Origin: Janthinobacterium sp. 64
Lineage (GTDB): Bacteria > Pseudomonadota > Gammaproteobacteria > Burkholderiales > Burkholderiaceae_D
Length of the DNA stretch: 64,000 nucleotides
NCBI RefSeq assembly: GCF_002813325.1
Contig: NZ_PHUG01000001.1
Coordinates: 4,464,001-4,528,000, forward strand
Reading direction: 5' to 3'
In this document: positions 1 to 10,267 of the stretch, one piece after another
Position numbering within the stretch: the stretch's first letter is position 1
How the letters are laid out: each line of letters opens with the position of its first letter
Made by a program: the position numbers and the translations under genes
Notes under the pieces: generated by a model
What the model was told of the DNA's origin: nothing
The model's database searches: none
Seen by the model: the letters and a program-made list of their open reading frames with translations, nothing else

Positions 1-1494
1 GTTTTTACCCGAGTAAAACAGTTCGTTCAGGGTAGGCGCTTCGAAGCCGCGCGCGGCGCTGGCGTACACGTTGACGTTCGGCGTCAGTTTATACAGCAGG
101 CCCAGCACCGGTGTCGTGTGGCTGAACTCCAGGCTGCCGCTGTCGTTGCCATTGCTGAGATAGCGGTCGTTGACCGACACTTTCATCTTGCTGTAGCGCA
201 CACCAGCGCTCAGCAGCCATGGCCCGCTTTGCCATTCCGCCTGGATATACGGGTCGAGACTGGAGACGACATCCTGCTCGTCGCGGCGCAGCTTGCCTTT
301 TACGCCAAAGCTATTGCCAATGTAATTTTCATAGCCGGTGCGGTCATCGCTGGAGCGGCCGTAATCGATGCCGATGGTGGTGCTCAGTTTGCCGCCGGCC
401 AGCTGGTTCACGTGCAGCCAATTGGTATCGATGCCATAGAACTGACGCTGGAAGTCGACCACGCCGCCTGAGTGTGAGGGAGGGTTCTGGAAACCGATGT
501 TGAAAGCCTGGTACTGGATCACATCGCGGTTGCCGCCATACACCATCACATGCAGGCGGTCGTCGCCGAACGACTGTTCATAAGTGGCGCCGATTTGTTG
601 GTGGTCGATGCTCTTGCGCGTGTTGTAGCGCTCGGCCAGGGTGCGTTTCGGGTTCTGTGTATCCGTCGTATCGATTTCGCCGGCGCGCGAGTCGCGGGCA
701 AACGTGGCCCAGGTGGCGCCCAGCGGATCTTGCGTGTTGCCTTGATGCAGGCTGTTGGCAACGATGGTCAGCTTGCTGTCCGCATTGGGCTTGACGGTGA
801 TCTTGCCGAAGGCCTGTTCGCGCGTGGCGGCGCTGTGGTCGCGGAAACCATCCGTGCGGAAGCGCGAGCCGTCGAGCACGTAGCCGATACCGCCTGCCTG
901 GCCTTGTGCCGTCAGGTCCACCTTGCTGGTGCCGAAACTGCCGCCCGTTACATTCAATTCGACGGACGGGGGATTTTGCCCATCCCTGGAAAACAGCTGG
1001 ATCACGCCGCCCGAGTGATTGCCGTAGATGGCGGAGAAAGGTCCGCGCAGCACTTCGATGCGTTCTGCCGTGTCGAGGTTGAAGGTGGCGGCCTGGCCCT
1101 GGCCGTCCGGCATGCTGGCAGGAATGCCATCGCTGACCAGTTTGACGCCGCGCACGCCGAAAGCCGAGCGTGCGCCGAAGCCGCGCGACGAGATCTGCAA
1201 GTCTTGCGCATAGTTCTGGCGGTTTTGCACAACCAGGCCTGGCACGGCGGCCAGCGCTTCCGACGCGTTGACGCGGATTTGCCCATCCTGGATGCGGGCG
1301 CTGTCGACAACGTCGATCGAGGCCGGCACTTCCTGGCTGGGGTGGGCGATGCGGCTGCCGCTGACGACCACCGTATCCATCAGTTGCCCGTTGGCCAGGT
1401 CAGCTGCCTCGGCGGCAAAAACGTGGGGGGCGAGGGTGGCGCTGCCGGCGACAAACAGGCTGGCAATGGTGTTCAAGCGGAAACGATGCTGCAT
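1..1494 (-). CDS. pqqU: TonB-dependent receptor, PqqU/YncD-like (partial, C-terminus outside window)
   Basis: This is an outer-membrane TonB-dependent receptor; 498 codons are visible and the barrel end lies beyond base 1. It has a signal peptide (residues 1-27), a TonB-box-like segment MDTVVVSG, and a plug domain at about 45-150. The stretches VPGLVVQNRQNYAQDLQ and DGIPASMPDGQGQ closely match what I remember of E. coli YncD, recently characterised as the PQQ importer PqqU. The start is the ATG at 1494, with GGAG upstream. It is divergent from a YVTN beta-propeller gene, as yncD is from yncE, and it sits beside a PQQ-dependent alcohol dehydrogenase. Both facts support PQQ as ligand. The ligand is inferred; a siderophore or other metallophore receptor is the alternative. 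Confidence 0.8.
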   Translation of the reverse strand, partial: MQHRFRLNTIASLFVAGSATLAPHVFAAEAADLANGQLMDTVVVSGSRIAHPSQEVPASIDVVDSARIQDGQIRVNASEALAAVPGLVVQNRQNYAQDLQISSRGFGARSAFGVRGVKLVSDGIPASMPDGQGQAATFNLDTAERIEVLRGPFSAIYGNHSGGVIQLFSRDGQNPPSVELNVTGGSFGTSKVDLTAQGQAGGIGYVLDGSRFRTDGFRDHSAATREQAFGKITVKPNADSKLTIVANSLHQGNTQDPLGATWATFARDSRAGEIDTTDTQNPKRTLAERYNTRKSIDHQQIGATYEQSFGDDRLHVMVYGGNRDVIQYQAFNIGFQNPPSHSGGVVDFQRQFYGIDTNWLHVNQLAGGKLSTTIGIDYGRSSDDRTGYENYIGNSFGVKGKLRRDEQDVVSSLDPYIQAEWQSGPWLLSAGVRYSKMKVSVNDRYLSNGNDSGSLEFSHTTPVLGLLYKLTPNVNVYASAARGFEAPTLNELFYSGKN

Positions 1495-1617
1495 GCGGAT
1501 TCTCCAATGTGATTAAAAGCCTGCTTTGGTCGCGTGCGCGGCGCAGGTCTGCATAGTTGTATCAAGCAATATGCCTGCCATGTCTCCATTGGTGGGCTGA
1601 AATTATACGCGTGTCGG

Positions 1618-1633
1618 TGGCACGGCGTTTGCA
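1618..1633 (+). promoter_or_regulatory. sigma-54 promoter of the YVTN beta-propeller gene
   Basis: The sequence TGGCACGGCGTTTGCA contains a perfect GGCACG-N4-TTGC, with GG and GC exactly 12 bases apart (-24/-12). It lies about 67 bp before the ATG at 1700. An AcoR-type sigma-54 activator is encoded in the same locus. Confidence 0.8.
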
Positions 1634-1699
1634 TGCAGCAATGTTCAGAGGCGCCGATGCCGCGCGCTTTTCCTGTGTTTTTCCATTGAAAAGGTGATT

Positions 1700-2656
1700 A
1701 TGCCCAACTTCTTCTCACGCTTGCGCCAGGTGTGCTGGCTGCTGCCTGCGCTCGCCAGCACCGCCCTCCAGGCCGCTCCTTTTGCCTATGTCCCCAATGA
1801 AAAATCGGGCACCTTGAGCGTGATCGATACGGCCACCGACCAGGTGGTGCGCCAGATCGCGGCAGGCAAGCGGCCGCGCGGCATCGCCGCCGACCCCAGC
1901 GGACGGCAATTGTTTGTTACCGATGCGGCCAGCAGCGCCTTGTTGCTGATCGATAACGCGACCGGCACGCCCGTGCGCACGGTGGCGCTGGGCAAGTCGC
2001 CGGAAGGGGTCAGCGCCTCGCAAGATGGTAGTCATGTGGCCGTGGCCGTCGAGGAAAACAATAGCGTGGCCTTGCTCGATGGCCAGACGGGCGTCTTGCT
2101 AGCCGATATCAAGGTGCACGGACGTAACCCGGAACATGCCGTATTCAGCCCGGACGGGCGCTGGCTGCTGGTCAGTGCGGAAGAGGCCGAGCAAGTCGAT
2201 GTCATTGATGTGGCGCAACGCCGCCAGGTCGCTTCCATCGCCGTGGGCCTGCGGCCGCGCGGCATCGGTTTCAGTCCGGACTCGGGCCGTGCCTACGTGG
2301 CGTGCGAACTGGTCAATGCCGTGTATGTGATCGACATGGCCGAGCGCAAGGCCATCGCCACCATTCCAGCGGGCAAGAATGCGAATGGCATCGCCGTCCA
2401 TCCTGGCGGCAAGCAGGTGTATGTCTCGAACGGTATCGATGGCACGGTGATGGTGATCGACACCGCCAGTCATCAGGTCACGGCCACCATTCCCGTCGGC
2501 AAGCGTCCGTGGAATATGGCCATCACGCCCGATGGCAGCAAACTGTACGTGGCCAATGGCCGCTCGAACAGCGTTTCCGTCATCGACACGGCCAGCGCGC
2601 GCAAGGTGGCCGATATTGCCGTGGGCGAATTGCCATGGGGCGTGGTGATTCGCTAG
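1700..2656 (+). CDS. YVTN-family beta-propeller protein (PQQ-locus associated, YncE-like)
   Basis: This 318-residue protein has an N-terminal export signal (about residues 1-22). It is followed by about seven repeats of roughly 42 residues with the YVTN/NHL pattern, for example VIDTATDQVV, LYVANGRSNSV and VIDTASARKV. This predicts a seven-bladed periplasmic beta-propeller. The ATG at 1700 was chosen because AAGGTG precedes it. No haem motif or catalytic residue is visible. Such proteins are repeatedly found next to PQQ-dependent dehydrogenases, but their role is unknown. Here it has its own sigma-54 promoter and is divergent from the PqqU-like receptor, the same arrangement as yncE/yncD in E. 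coli. A role in PQQ binding or delivery is inference only. Confidence 0.85.
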   Translation: MPNFFSRLRQVCWLLPALASTALQAAPFAYVPNEKSGTLSVIDTATDQVVRQIAAGKRPRGIAADPSGRQLFVTDAASSALLLIDNATGTPVRTVALGKSPEGVSASQDGSHVAVAVEENNSVALLDGQTGVLLADIKVHGRNPEHAVFSPDGRWLLVSAEEAEQVDVIDVAQRRQVASIAVGLRPRGIGFSPDSGRAYVACELVNAVYVIDMAERKAIATIPAGKNANGIAVHPGGKQVYVSNGIDGTVMVIDTASHQVTATIPVGKRPWNMAITPDGSKLYVANGRSNSVSVIDTASARKVADIAVGELPWGVVIR

Positions 2657-2670
2657 TGACACAGGTGCAG

Positions 2671-2689
2671 GTGTTCCAGTCTGGTACAC
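2671..2689. promoter_or_regulatory. candidate activator binding site (operator A)
   Basis: GTGTTCCA-GTC-TGGTACAC is an interrupted palindrome of form GTGnnnCA-n3-TGnnnCAC. The same pattern recurs at 13311-13329 before the sigma-54 regulator gene. It lies about 130 bp upstream of the sigma-54 promoter at 2805, a usual distance for an enhancer site. Confidence 0.55.
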
Positions 2690-2804
2690 CTGTTCCATTG
2701 TGCAGCGGCTCAAGCCCGGGCATGCGCTGAAAAGCGCGCCGGTATTGACGCCACACCCTTGTAACAGGGGGAAAAGCGGCTAAGTTTGTAGTGGGATGGC
2801 GAGC

Positions 2805-2820
2805 TGGCACGGCATTTGCG
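2805..2820 (+). promoter_or_regulatory. sigma-54 promoter of the aldehyde/alcohol dehydrogenase operon
   Basis: TGGCACGGCATTTGCG contains a perfect GGCACG-N4-TTGC with correct -24/-12 spacing. It lies 88 bp before the aldehyde dehydrogenase start. No terminator is visible until after the alcohol dehydrogenase, so it probably drives all three genes. Confidence 0.8.
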
Positions 2821-2908
2821 GAAGACTCCGTGTACTCACCCCATCTGTACCAGGACGTTTGATTTTAATTAAAGTATTTCCATTCTAATTAACCCGATAG
2901 AGGACGAC

Positions 2909-4429
<1,521 letters not shown>

Positions 4430-4440
4430 ACCGGCAACAG

Positions 4441-4468
4441 GCGCCGCACCCTTGGTCGGGGGCGGCGC
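4441..4468 (+). other. intergenic stem-loop between aldehyde dehydrogenase and DUF779 gene
   Basis: GCGCCGC (4441-4447) pairs with GCGGCGC (4462-4468) around a 14-base loop. There is no T-run, so it is more likely an mRNA-stabilising or processing hairpin than a terminator. Confidence 0.4.
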
Positions 4469-4483
4469 GCAGAAAGGGATGCC

Positions 4484-4873
4484 ATGAGTGCAGCAATTGC
4501 CCGGGTGGTCGCCACCGATGCGGCGCTGGAAATGATGGACAAGTTGCGCCAGCGTCACGGCCCGTTGATGTTTTTCCAGTCGGGCGGCTGCTGCGACGGC
4601 AGCGCGCCCATGTGCTATGCGCTGGGCGAGTTCGATGTCAGCGATACCGATATCTATCTCGGCAATTTGAATGGCACACCGTTTTACATGGGACTCGAGC
4701 AATTCGAGTACTGGGAGCATACCCAGTTGATTATCGATGTGGTCGATGGCAATGGCGGCATGTTTTCACTCGACAACGGCACGGGCAAGCGCTTCCTGAC
4801 GCGCTCGCGCCTGTTCACCGATGAAGAGTGCGCGCTGTTGCATGCCCAGCCGCATGAGCACCGCAAGACTTGA
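4484..4873 (+). CDS. DUF779 family protein
   Basis: This is a small 129-residue cytoplasmic protein of the DUF779 family, whose members are usually encoded beside aldehyde dehydrogenases, as here. A cysteine-rich segment, [14 protein letters not shown] (about residues 29-42), could bind metal or be redox active; the remainder is acidic and lacks membrane segments. The gene starts 54 bp after the aldehyde dehydrogenase and ends 34 bp before the alcohol dehydrogenase, so all three probably share one transcript. No biochemical function is known to me for the family. Confidence 0.85.
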   Translation: MSAAIARVVATDAALEMMDKLRQRHGPLMFFQSGGCCDGSAPMCYALGEFDVSDTDIYLGNLNGTPFYMGLEQFEYWEHTQLIIDVVDGNGGMFSLDNGTGKRFLTRSRLFTDEECALLHAQPHEHRKT

Positions 4874-4907
4874 TACACACATACTAATAAAACAGAGGGA
4901 GATGATT

Positions 4908-6659
4908 GTGCAGAAAAAAATCATGGGGATGGTCGTCGGTTTGAGTTTGGCATCGCTGGCCCAGGCGGCCGACGTGGGCAATGTCACCAATGCCATGCTC
5001 GACAATACGGCGAAGAATCCGGCCAGCGTGCTGTCGTTTGGCATGGGCACGCAGGGCCAGCGCTATTCGCCGTTGACACAAATCAATGACAAGACCGTGG
5101 CCAAGCTGGTGCCGGCCTGGTCGTTCTCGTTTGGCGGCGAAAAACAGCGTGGCCAGGAATCGCAGCCGCTGATTCATAACGGCAAGATGTTCGTCACGGC
5201 ATCGTATTCACGCATCTTTGCCGTCGACCTGAAAACGGGCGCCAAGCTGTGGAAATATGAGCATCGTTTGCCGGACGGCATCATGCCCTGCTGCGACGTG
5301 GTCAACCGCGGTGCCGCCCTGTATGGCAACCTGGTGATTTTCGGCACGCTCGACGCCTATCTGGTGGCGCTCGACCAGAACACGGGCAAGATCGTCTGGA
5401 AGGAAAAAGTCGACGATTATGCGGCCGGCTACTCGATGACGGCCGCGCCGCTGATCGCCGAAGGCTTGCTGCTGACGGGCGTGTCGGGCGGGGAATTCGG
5501 CATCGTCGGCCGGGTAGAAGCGCGCAACCCGATGACGGGCGACCTCGTGTGGAGCCGTCCGACGGTAGAGGGGCACATGGGCCACCGCTATGACAAGGAT
5601 GGCAAGGCCATCGACAACGGTATCTCGGGAACCGTGAACAAGACCTGGCCGGGCGACCTGTGGAAAACGGGCGGCGCCTCGACGTGGATGGGCGGCACCT
5701 ACGATCCGCAAACCAAGCTCGCGTATTTTGGCACGGGCAACCCGGCGCCATGGAACAGCCACTTGCGTCCCGGCGATAATCTGTATTCGTCGTCCACCGT
5801 GGCGCTGGACGTGAAAACGGGGCAGATCAAATGGGCGTATCAAAACACGCCCAACGATGCCTGGGATTTCGATGGCGCCAACGAGTTTGTCACCTTCGAC
5901 ATGGATGGCAAGCGCTACGGTGGCAAGGCCGACCGCAACGGTTTCTTTTATGTGATCGACGCCAACACGGGCAAGCTGCAGAACGCCTTTCCGTTTGTGA
6001 AGAAAATCACCTGGGCCAGCAGCATCGACCTGAAAACGGGACGGCCGAACTACATCGCCGCCGGCCGCCCTGGCGACCCGACCAAGGGCGAGGAGGGCAA
6101 GAAGGGCACGACCGTGTTTGCCGCGCCCGCTTTCCTCGGCGCCAAAAACCAGATGCCGATGGCGTACTCGCCGCAAACCAAGCTGTTCTATGTGCCTGCG
6201 AACGAATGGGGCATGGATATCTGGAACGAGCCGATCAGCTACAAGAAGGGCGGCGCCTTCCTCGGTGCCGGTTTTACCATCAAGCCCTTGTTTGACGACT
6301 ACATCGGCGCCATGCGGGCCGTCGATCCGAAGACGGGCAAAATCGTGTGGGAAATCAAGAACAACGCGCCGCTGTGGGGCGGCGTGATGAGCACGGCCGG
6401 CAACCTGGTGTTCTACGGCACGCCGGAAGGTTTCCTGAAAGCCGTCGATGCGAAGACGGGCAAGGAGCTGTGGAAATTCCAGACGGGCTCCGGCGTCGTG
6501 GCGCCGCCCGTCACCTGGCAGGATGGCGACACGCAATATGTTGCCGTCGTTTCCGGCTGGGGTGGCGCGGTGCCGCTGTGGGGCGGCGAAGTGGCGAAGA
6601 AAGTCAACTTCCTGGAACAGGGCGGTTCCGTGTGGGTCTTCAAACTGGCATCGAAGTAA
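4908..6659 (+). CDS. PQQ-dependent alcohol dehydrogenase (quinoprotein, putative lanthanide type)
   Basis: This is a periplasmic quinoprotein of 583 residues with a signal peptide ending near SLAQA and an eight-bladed propeller with tryptophan-docking repeats ([12 protein letters not shown]). The vicinal disulfide pair is Cys128-Cys129 (MPCCDVV). Metal ligands are Glu196 (GGEFG) and Asn278 (GTGNP); the catalytic base is Asp320. Residue 322 is also Asp (WDFDG), the position that in XoxF/PedH-type enzymes coordinates a lanthanide and is usually not Asp in calcium enzymes. There is no C-terminal CxxCH haem, so an external electron acceptor is needed. The GTG at 4908 was chosen because GAGGGAG lies 6 bases upstream; the ATG at 4902 abuts that site. 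The substrate is probably a short-chain alcohol. Confidence 0.93.
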   Translation: MQKKIMGMVVGLSLASLAQAADVGNVTNAMLDNTAKNPASVLSFGMGTQGQRYSPLTQINDKTVAKLVPAWSFSFGGEKQRGQESQPLIHNGKMFVTASYSRIFAVDLKTGAKLWKYEHRLPDGIMPCCDVVNRGAALYGNLVIFGTLDAYLVALDQNTGKIVWKEKVDDYAAGYSMTAAPLIAEGLLLTGVSGGEFGIVGRVEARNPMTGDLVWSRPTVEGHMGHRYDKDGKAIDNGISGTVNKTWPGDLWKTGGASTWMGGTYDPQTKLAYFGTGNPAPWNSHLRPGDNLYSSSTVALDVKTGQIKWAYQNTPNDAWDFDGANEFVTFDMDGKRYGGKADRNGFFYVIDANTGKLQNAFPFVKKITWASSIDLKTGRPNYIAAGRPGDPTKGEEGKKGTTVFAAPAFLGAKNQMPMAYSPQTKLFYVPANEWGMDIWNEPISYKKGGAFLGAGFTIKPLFDDYIGAMRAVDPKTGKIVWEIKNNAPLWGGVMSTAGNLVFYGTPEGFLKAVDAKTGKELWKFQTGSGVVAPPVTWQDGDTQYVAVVSGWGGAVPLWGGEVAKKVNFLEQGGSVWVFKLASK

Positions 6660-6722
6660 GGGGGTGAAGCATCCGGGCCACTCGGATGGGTGTCTCCCTG
6701 TCCGCCGGGTGTTTTCTTTTTG

Positions 6723-6748
6723 CTGACGGCCCAGGCCGTCAGTTTTTT
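6723..6748 (+). terminator. rho-independent terminator after the alcohol dehydrogenase
   Basis: CTGACGGCC pairs perfectly with GGCCGTCAG around a tiny loop and is followed by TTTTTTG. It closes the aldehyde dehydrogenase - DUF779 - alcohol dehydrogenase unit. Confidence 0.85.
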
Positions 6749-6867
6749 GTTTACCTGTATGCCCGCTACGCCTGCTTGCGGTCAAAAAATGAACACTGTC
6801 AGTGGCGATTGATCCGCTGCTGCACACCTTAACTACGCTTTTTCTCTTTCTCCCTCTGAGCCGTGCT

Positions 6868-6883
6868 GGGCACGCTTATTGCC
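6868..6883 (+). promoter_or_regulatory. sigma-54 promoter of the porin - NosR-like - ApbE operon
   Basis: GGGCACGCTTATTGCC contains GGCACG-N4-TTGC with GG at 6869 and GC at 6881, a perfect -24/-12 element. It lies 64 bp before the porin start and downstream of the terminator at 6723. Confidence 0.78.
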
Positions 6884-6946
6884 AAAGCTTGAGGTACATC
6901 AATCACTGGTGTGCACACTAAAAACAGAGAAGAAAGAGGAGACGCA

Positions 6947-8107
6947 ATGAACACATGGATCAAGCTGGGGAGCCTCGGTGTCATGACAATCGCAGCGGTG
7001 GGGCAGGCACAAGCCGTCGATATCAAGGCGGGCGACTGGACCGTGTCGGTGGGCGGCATCGTCAACGCCTATTACACGCAAGTATCGTGTTCGGGCGATG
7101 CGGTGGGCGGGCTGGCGCTGGGCGGCCAGGCGCTCGGTTGCGGCGGCGAAAAGGACCGCACCACCATCGGCAATGGCTTGCTGCCGAATGGCTTGATCAC
7201 TTCGGCAAGCTCACGCCTGGGCGAGTACGACGTGAAAGCCTTGATCGGGATCTACAACTCGACGGCCACCGACAGCGCCATCAGCCAGAACAGCGTGGTC
7301 GACGTGCGCCAGGCCTTCTTTACGTTTGGCAATGAGCACATGGGCACCTTCAAGCTGGGCCGCGACTATGGCATCTTCGGCGCAAATGCGATTTTGTCCG
7401 ACATGACCTTGTTGGGCTCGGGCGCACCGGTGCAGGCGACGCAGCGGGGCCGGGTGACCCTGGGCCATATCGGTGCCGGCTACACCTATCTGGGCAACTA
7501 TGGCCAGATCATGTACAGCTCGCCGAAGTCCGGCGGCGTTGGCGTCGATGTGGCGCTGGTCAGCCCCGTCTCCGATACGCCCATCGTGGCAGGCTCGACC
7601 TATTCCTCGAAGTCGAGCCCGCAAGTGCAGGCACAAGTGACGTATGCGCAGGAAGGATTGAAAGCCTGGCTGGGCGTGAAGTCGCAAAAATTCACCTCGA
7701 AAACGCCGGGTGTCGATGACCTGACCATGCGCGGCGTGGAAGTGGGCGGCTCGTACCAGATGGGTCCGGCTGGCGTATTGGTCAACTTCCAGGGCGGCAA
7801 AGGACTGGGGATACTCTCCGATGCGGATCAGGGCGATACCAAGTCGAAGAACTGGCTGCTGCAAGGCACGTATAAAACGACGGACAAGCTGAAGCTGGGC
7901 TTGTCTTACGGCATCAGCAAGAACGACGACAACACGGCCGGCACGGGTGGCTTGAAGTCGAACGCCAACCTGACCCTGGGCGCGTACTACTCGCTCAACA
8001 GCGCGATCACCCTGGTGGGCGAACTGGGCCAGACGCGCTCGAAAGGCTTTGCGGGCGGCGAAGCGAAGATGAATGGCGTGTCGCTGGGCGGCATTATTTT
8101 CTTCTAA
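6947..8107 (+). CDS. outer membrane porin (beta-barrel)
   Basis: This 386-residue protein has a clear signal peptide (cleavage after GQAQA). The rest is a chain of amphipathic strands rich in Gly, Tyr and alternating polar residues, ending with GVSLGGIIFF; a terminal Phe is typical of outer-membrane barrels. The ATG at 6947 has GAGGAG upstream. It is the first gene behind the sigma-54 promoter at 6868, and the NosR-like gene follows after 48 bp. In this locus a porin would plausibly admit the alcohol substrate or release products. I could not assign it confidently to a named porin family. Confidence 0.8.
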   Translation: MNTWIKLGSLGVMTIAAVGQAQAVDIKAGDWTVSVGGIVNAYYTQVSCSGDAVGGLALGGQALGCGGEKDRTTIGNGLLPNGLITSASSRLGEYDVKALIGIYNSTATDSAISQNSVVDVRQAFFTFGNEHMGTFKLGRDYGIFGANAILSDMTLLGSGAPVQATQRGRVTLGHIGAGYTYLGNYGQIMYSSPKSGGVGVDVALVSPVSDTPIVAGSTYSSKSSPQVQAQVTYAQEGLKAWLGVKSQKFTSKTPGVDDLTMRGVEVGGSYQMGPAGVLVNFQGGKGLGILSDADQGDTKSKNWLLQGTYKTTDKLKLGLSYGISKNDDNTAGTGGLKSNANLTLGAYYSLNSAITLVGELGQTRSKGFAGGEAKMNGVSLGGIIFF

Positions 8108-8116
8108 TTAATGAAC

Positions 8117-8141
8117 GCGGCGCCTTGCGACAGGGCGCCGC
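8117..8141 (+). other. intergenic stem-loop between porin and NosR-like gene
   Basis: GCGGCGCC pairs perfectly with GGCGCCGC around a 9-base loop, directly before the GGAG of the next gene and without a T-run. It probably stabilises the abundant porin mRNA or tunes expression of the downstream genes. Confidence 0.5.
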
Positions 8142-8155
8142 ACGGAGCACAGTGC

Positions 8156-10267
8156 ATGCGGATAATGCGGTTGTTCATAGCCTGCTGGCTATTCCTGTTC
8201 ATTCTGGGACAGGCGTGGGCGGGCGTGCTCACCAAGGCCGAACTGGCACGGCGTTTTCCTGCACCCATCGTCGTCGGCGACAAGGAAGCCGACTTGCCCG
8301 TCTGGCCCTTGTTCCGCCAAAACGCCACGGCTACCGAACTGGTCGGCTACGTGTTTGAATCGGTGGACCTGGCGCCGATTCCCGGCTTTTCCGGCGTACC
8401 CGTCAATCTGCTGATCGCCATCGATCCGAAAGGCAGTTTTCTCGACGTCGCCGTGCTGTCGCAACACGAACCCGTGTTTCTCGATGGCCTAGGTGAAGCA
8501 CCCCTGTTTCAGTTCGTCAAACAGTACCAGGGCTTGTCGCTGAAACAGAATATCGCCATCGATGCAAGAACCAAACGCGCGCCAGATGCGACCCATGCCG
8601 ATATCGACGGCGTGTCGAAGGCCACGGCCTCCGTGCGCATCATCAACCAAAGTGTGCTCGCGTCGGCATTGAAAGTGTCGCGCAAAAAACTGGGTTTCGC
8701 GCAAGGCCGCGACCCGGACCAGATCGCCCGCATCCGCATGGAGGTATTCGAGAAACGCAGCGTGACGCAGATGCTCGCACAGGGCTTGATCCAGCATGTT
8801 CGCTTAAGCAACAAGGACGTGGAAGCCTTGTTTGCGGGCAGTCCCGGCGCGGGACTCGATGTGGAAGCCCAGCGCGATCCGGACGGCGTGTTCATCGACC
8901 TGTACCTGGCGTATGTATCCGTGCCCAGCGTGGGGCGCAATCTGTTGACGGAACGCAGCTGGAACAAGCTGCGCAACCGGCTTGACGAGGGCGACCACGC
9001 CATCCTCGTCATGTCGCGCGGGCGCTATAGCGTGCTGGGCGACGATTTCGTGCGCGGCACCGTGCCCGACCGGCTGTTGTTGAAGCAGGACGGCTTGCCC
9101 ATCGACATGCGCGACCTCGACCTGGAATTGCGCTTGTCCGATGGGGGATCGTTGCCGACGGAAAATGTCGCCGTGTTTCGGATCATCAGCCAGGCGGGGC
9201 TCGATGCGGCCAGCCCGCTGGCGTTTACCATGCCGATCACGCGCAACAAGGGCATCGTGTATCCGGAACGCATCGCGCGCAACGTGGATTTCAACTACCG
9301 CTTGCCGGCCGAGTTCTATACAGCGCCGCAAGGCGACGATGCCACGTGGCGCGGCACGTGGAAGAACCGCAAGGCTGAGTTGATGCTCTTGCTGGCCGGG
9401 ATGGCGCTGCTGGCCGGCGCATTGGCCTGGCAGAAACGCCTGGTGCGCGATGGCCGCCAATTTGCGTGGTTCCGCCGCCTGTTCCTGGTGTTTACCATTG
9501 GCTTCATCGGCTATTACGCGCAGGGGCAGTTATCGATCGTCAATATTACGGGCTTCATTCAGGCACTGCTGGCGGGGCGCAGCCTGGGTTTTTTCCTGTT
9601 TGATCCAATGACGGTGACCCTGTGGGCCTTCGTACTGCTCAGTCTGTTCATCTGGGGGCGCGGCACGTTTTGCGGCTGGCTGTGTCCGTTTGGCGCGCTG
9701 CAGGAATTCACTGGCAAGCTGGGCCAGTTGCTGCGCTTGCCGCAGTGGAAGATCAAGCCGCGTCTCGATGGCCGCTTGAAATGGATCAAGTATGGCTTGC
9801 TGGCGGCCATACTTGGCAGCAGCCTGTTTTCCAGCCAGATCACGGACAAGTTGGTGGAGCTGGAGCCATTCAAGACGGCCATTACCCTGAACTTCGTGCG
9901 CGCCTGGCCGTTCGTCGCGTATGCCGTGGGCTTGTTGCTGCTGAGTAGTGTTTCCTATAAATTCTTTTGCCGCTATCTGTGCCCATTTGGCGCGGCGCTG
10001 GCGCTGCTGGGACGGTTTCGCCTGTTCAACTGGATTCCGCGGCGCAAGGAATGCGGCACACCGTGCCAGACTTGCCGCCACCGCTGCGAACATCACGCCA
10101 TCGCGCCCAGTGGGAAAATCGATTACGGTGAGTGTTTCCAGTGCATGGATTGCGTGGTGATTTACGCCAGCGATGAAAAATGCGCACCCTTGATGCTGGA
10201 AATCAAGCGTGCCCGCACCATTCCCATCGTCCGGGCCACGGCAGAGGAGAGCAGCGATGCAGCGTAG
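8156..10267 (+). CDS. NosR/NirI-type membrane flavo-iron-sulfur protein
   Basis: This 703-residue protein is near the length of NosR. It has a signal segment, then a periplasmic FMN-binding domain with attachment motif DGVSKATAS (Thr157 is the likely FMN-bound residue). About five transmembrane helices follow from residue 405. The NosR-type motifs CGWLCP (Cys506, Cys510) and CRYLCP (Cys605, Cys609) are present, as is a C-terminal ferredoxin-like cluster region with CGTPCQTCRHRC and CFQCMDC. NosR passes electrons between the quinol pool and periplasmic N2O reductase. No nosZ or other nos gene is present here; the setting is alcohol oxidation. The ATG at 8156 was chosen over 8111 because GGAG precedes it. 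Its electron partner is unknown. Confidence 0.85.
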   Translation: MRIMRLFIACWLFLFILGQAWAGVLTKAELARRFPAPIVVGDKEADLPVWPLFRQNATATELVGYVFESVDLAPIPGFSGVPVNLLIAIDPKGSFLDVAVLSQHEPVFLDGLGEAPLFQFVKQYQGLSLKQNIAIDARTKRAPDATHADIDGVSKATASVRIINQSVLASALKVSRKKLGFAQGRDPDQIARIRMEVFEKRSVTQMLAQGLIQHVRLSNKDVEALFAGSPGAGLDVEAQRDPDGVFIDLYLAYVSVPSVGRNLLTERSWNKLRNRLDEGDHAILVMSRGRYSVLGDDFVRGTVPDRLLLKQDGLPIDMRDLDLELRLSDGGSLPTENVAVFRIISQAGLDAASPLAFTMPITRNKGIVYPERIARNVDFNYRLPAEFYTAPQGDDATWRGTWKNRKAELMLLLAGMALLAGALAWQKRLVRDGRQFAWFRRLFLVFTIGFIGYYAQGQLSIVNITGFIQALLAGRSLGFFLFDPMTVTLWAFVLLSLFIWGRGTFCGWLCPFGALQEFTGKLGQLLRLPQWKIKPRLDGRLKWIKYGLLAAILGSSLFSSQITDKLVELEPFKTAITLNFVRAWPFVAYAVGLLLLSSVSYKFFCRYLCPFGAALALLGRFRLFNWIPRRKECGTPCQTCRHRCEHHAIAPSGKIDYGECFQCMDCVVIYASDEKCAPLMLEIKRARTIPIVRATAEESSDAA

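Noticed and set aside
550..1512. Long plus-strand open frame opposite the TonB receptor
   Set aside because: It is a shadow frame with low-complexity, hydrolase-free sequence. The minus-strand receptor has a signal peptide and clear plug-domain motifs.
6773..6811. Third copy of the GTGnnnCA-n3-TGnnnCAC operator before the porin promoter
   Set aside because: Partial matches such as CACTGTCAGTG exist, but spacing and bases do not fit the two good sites.
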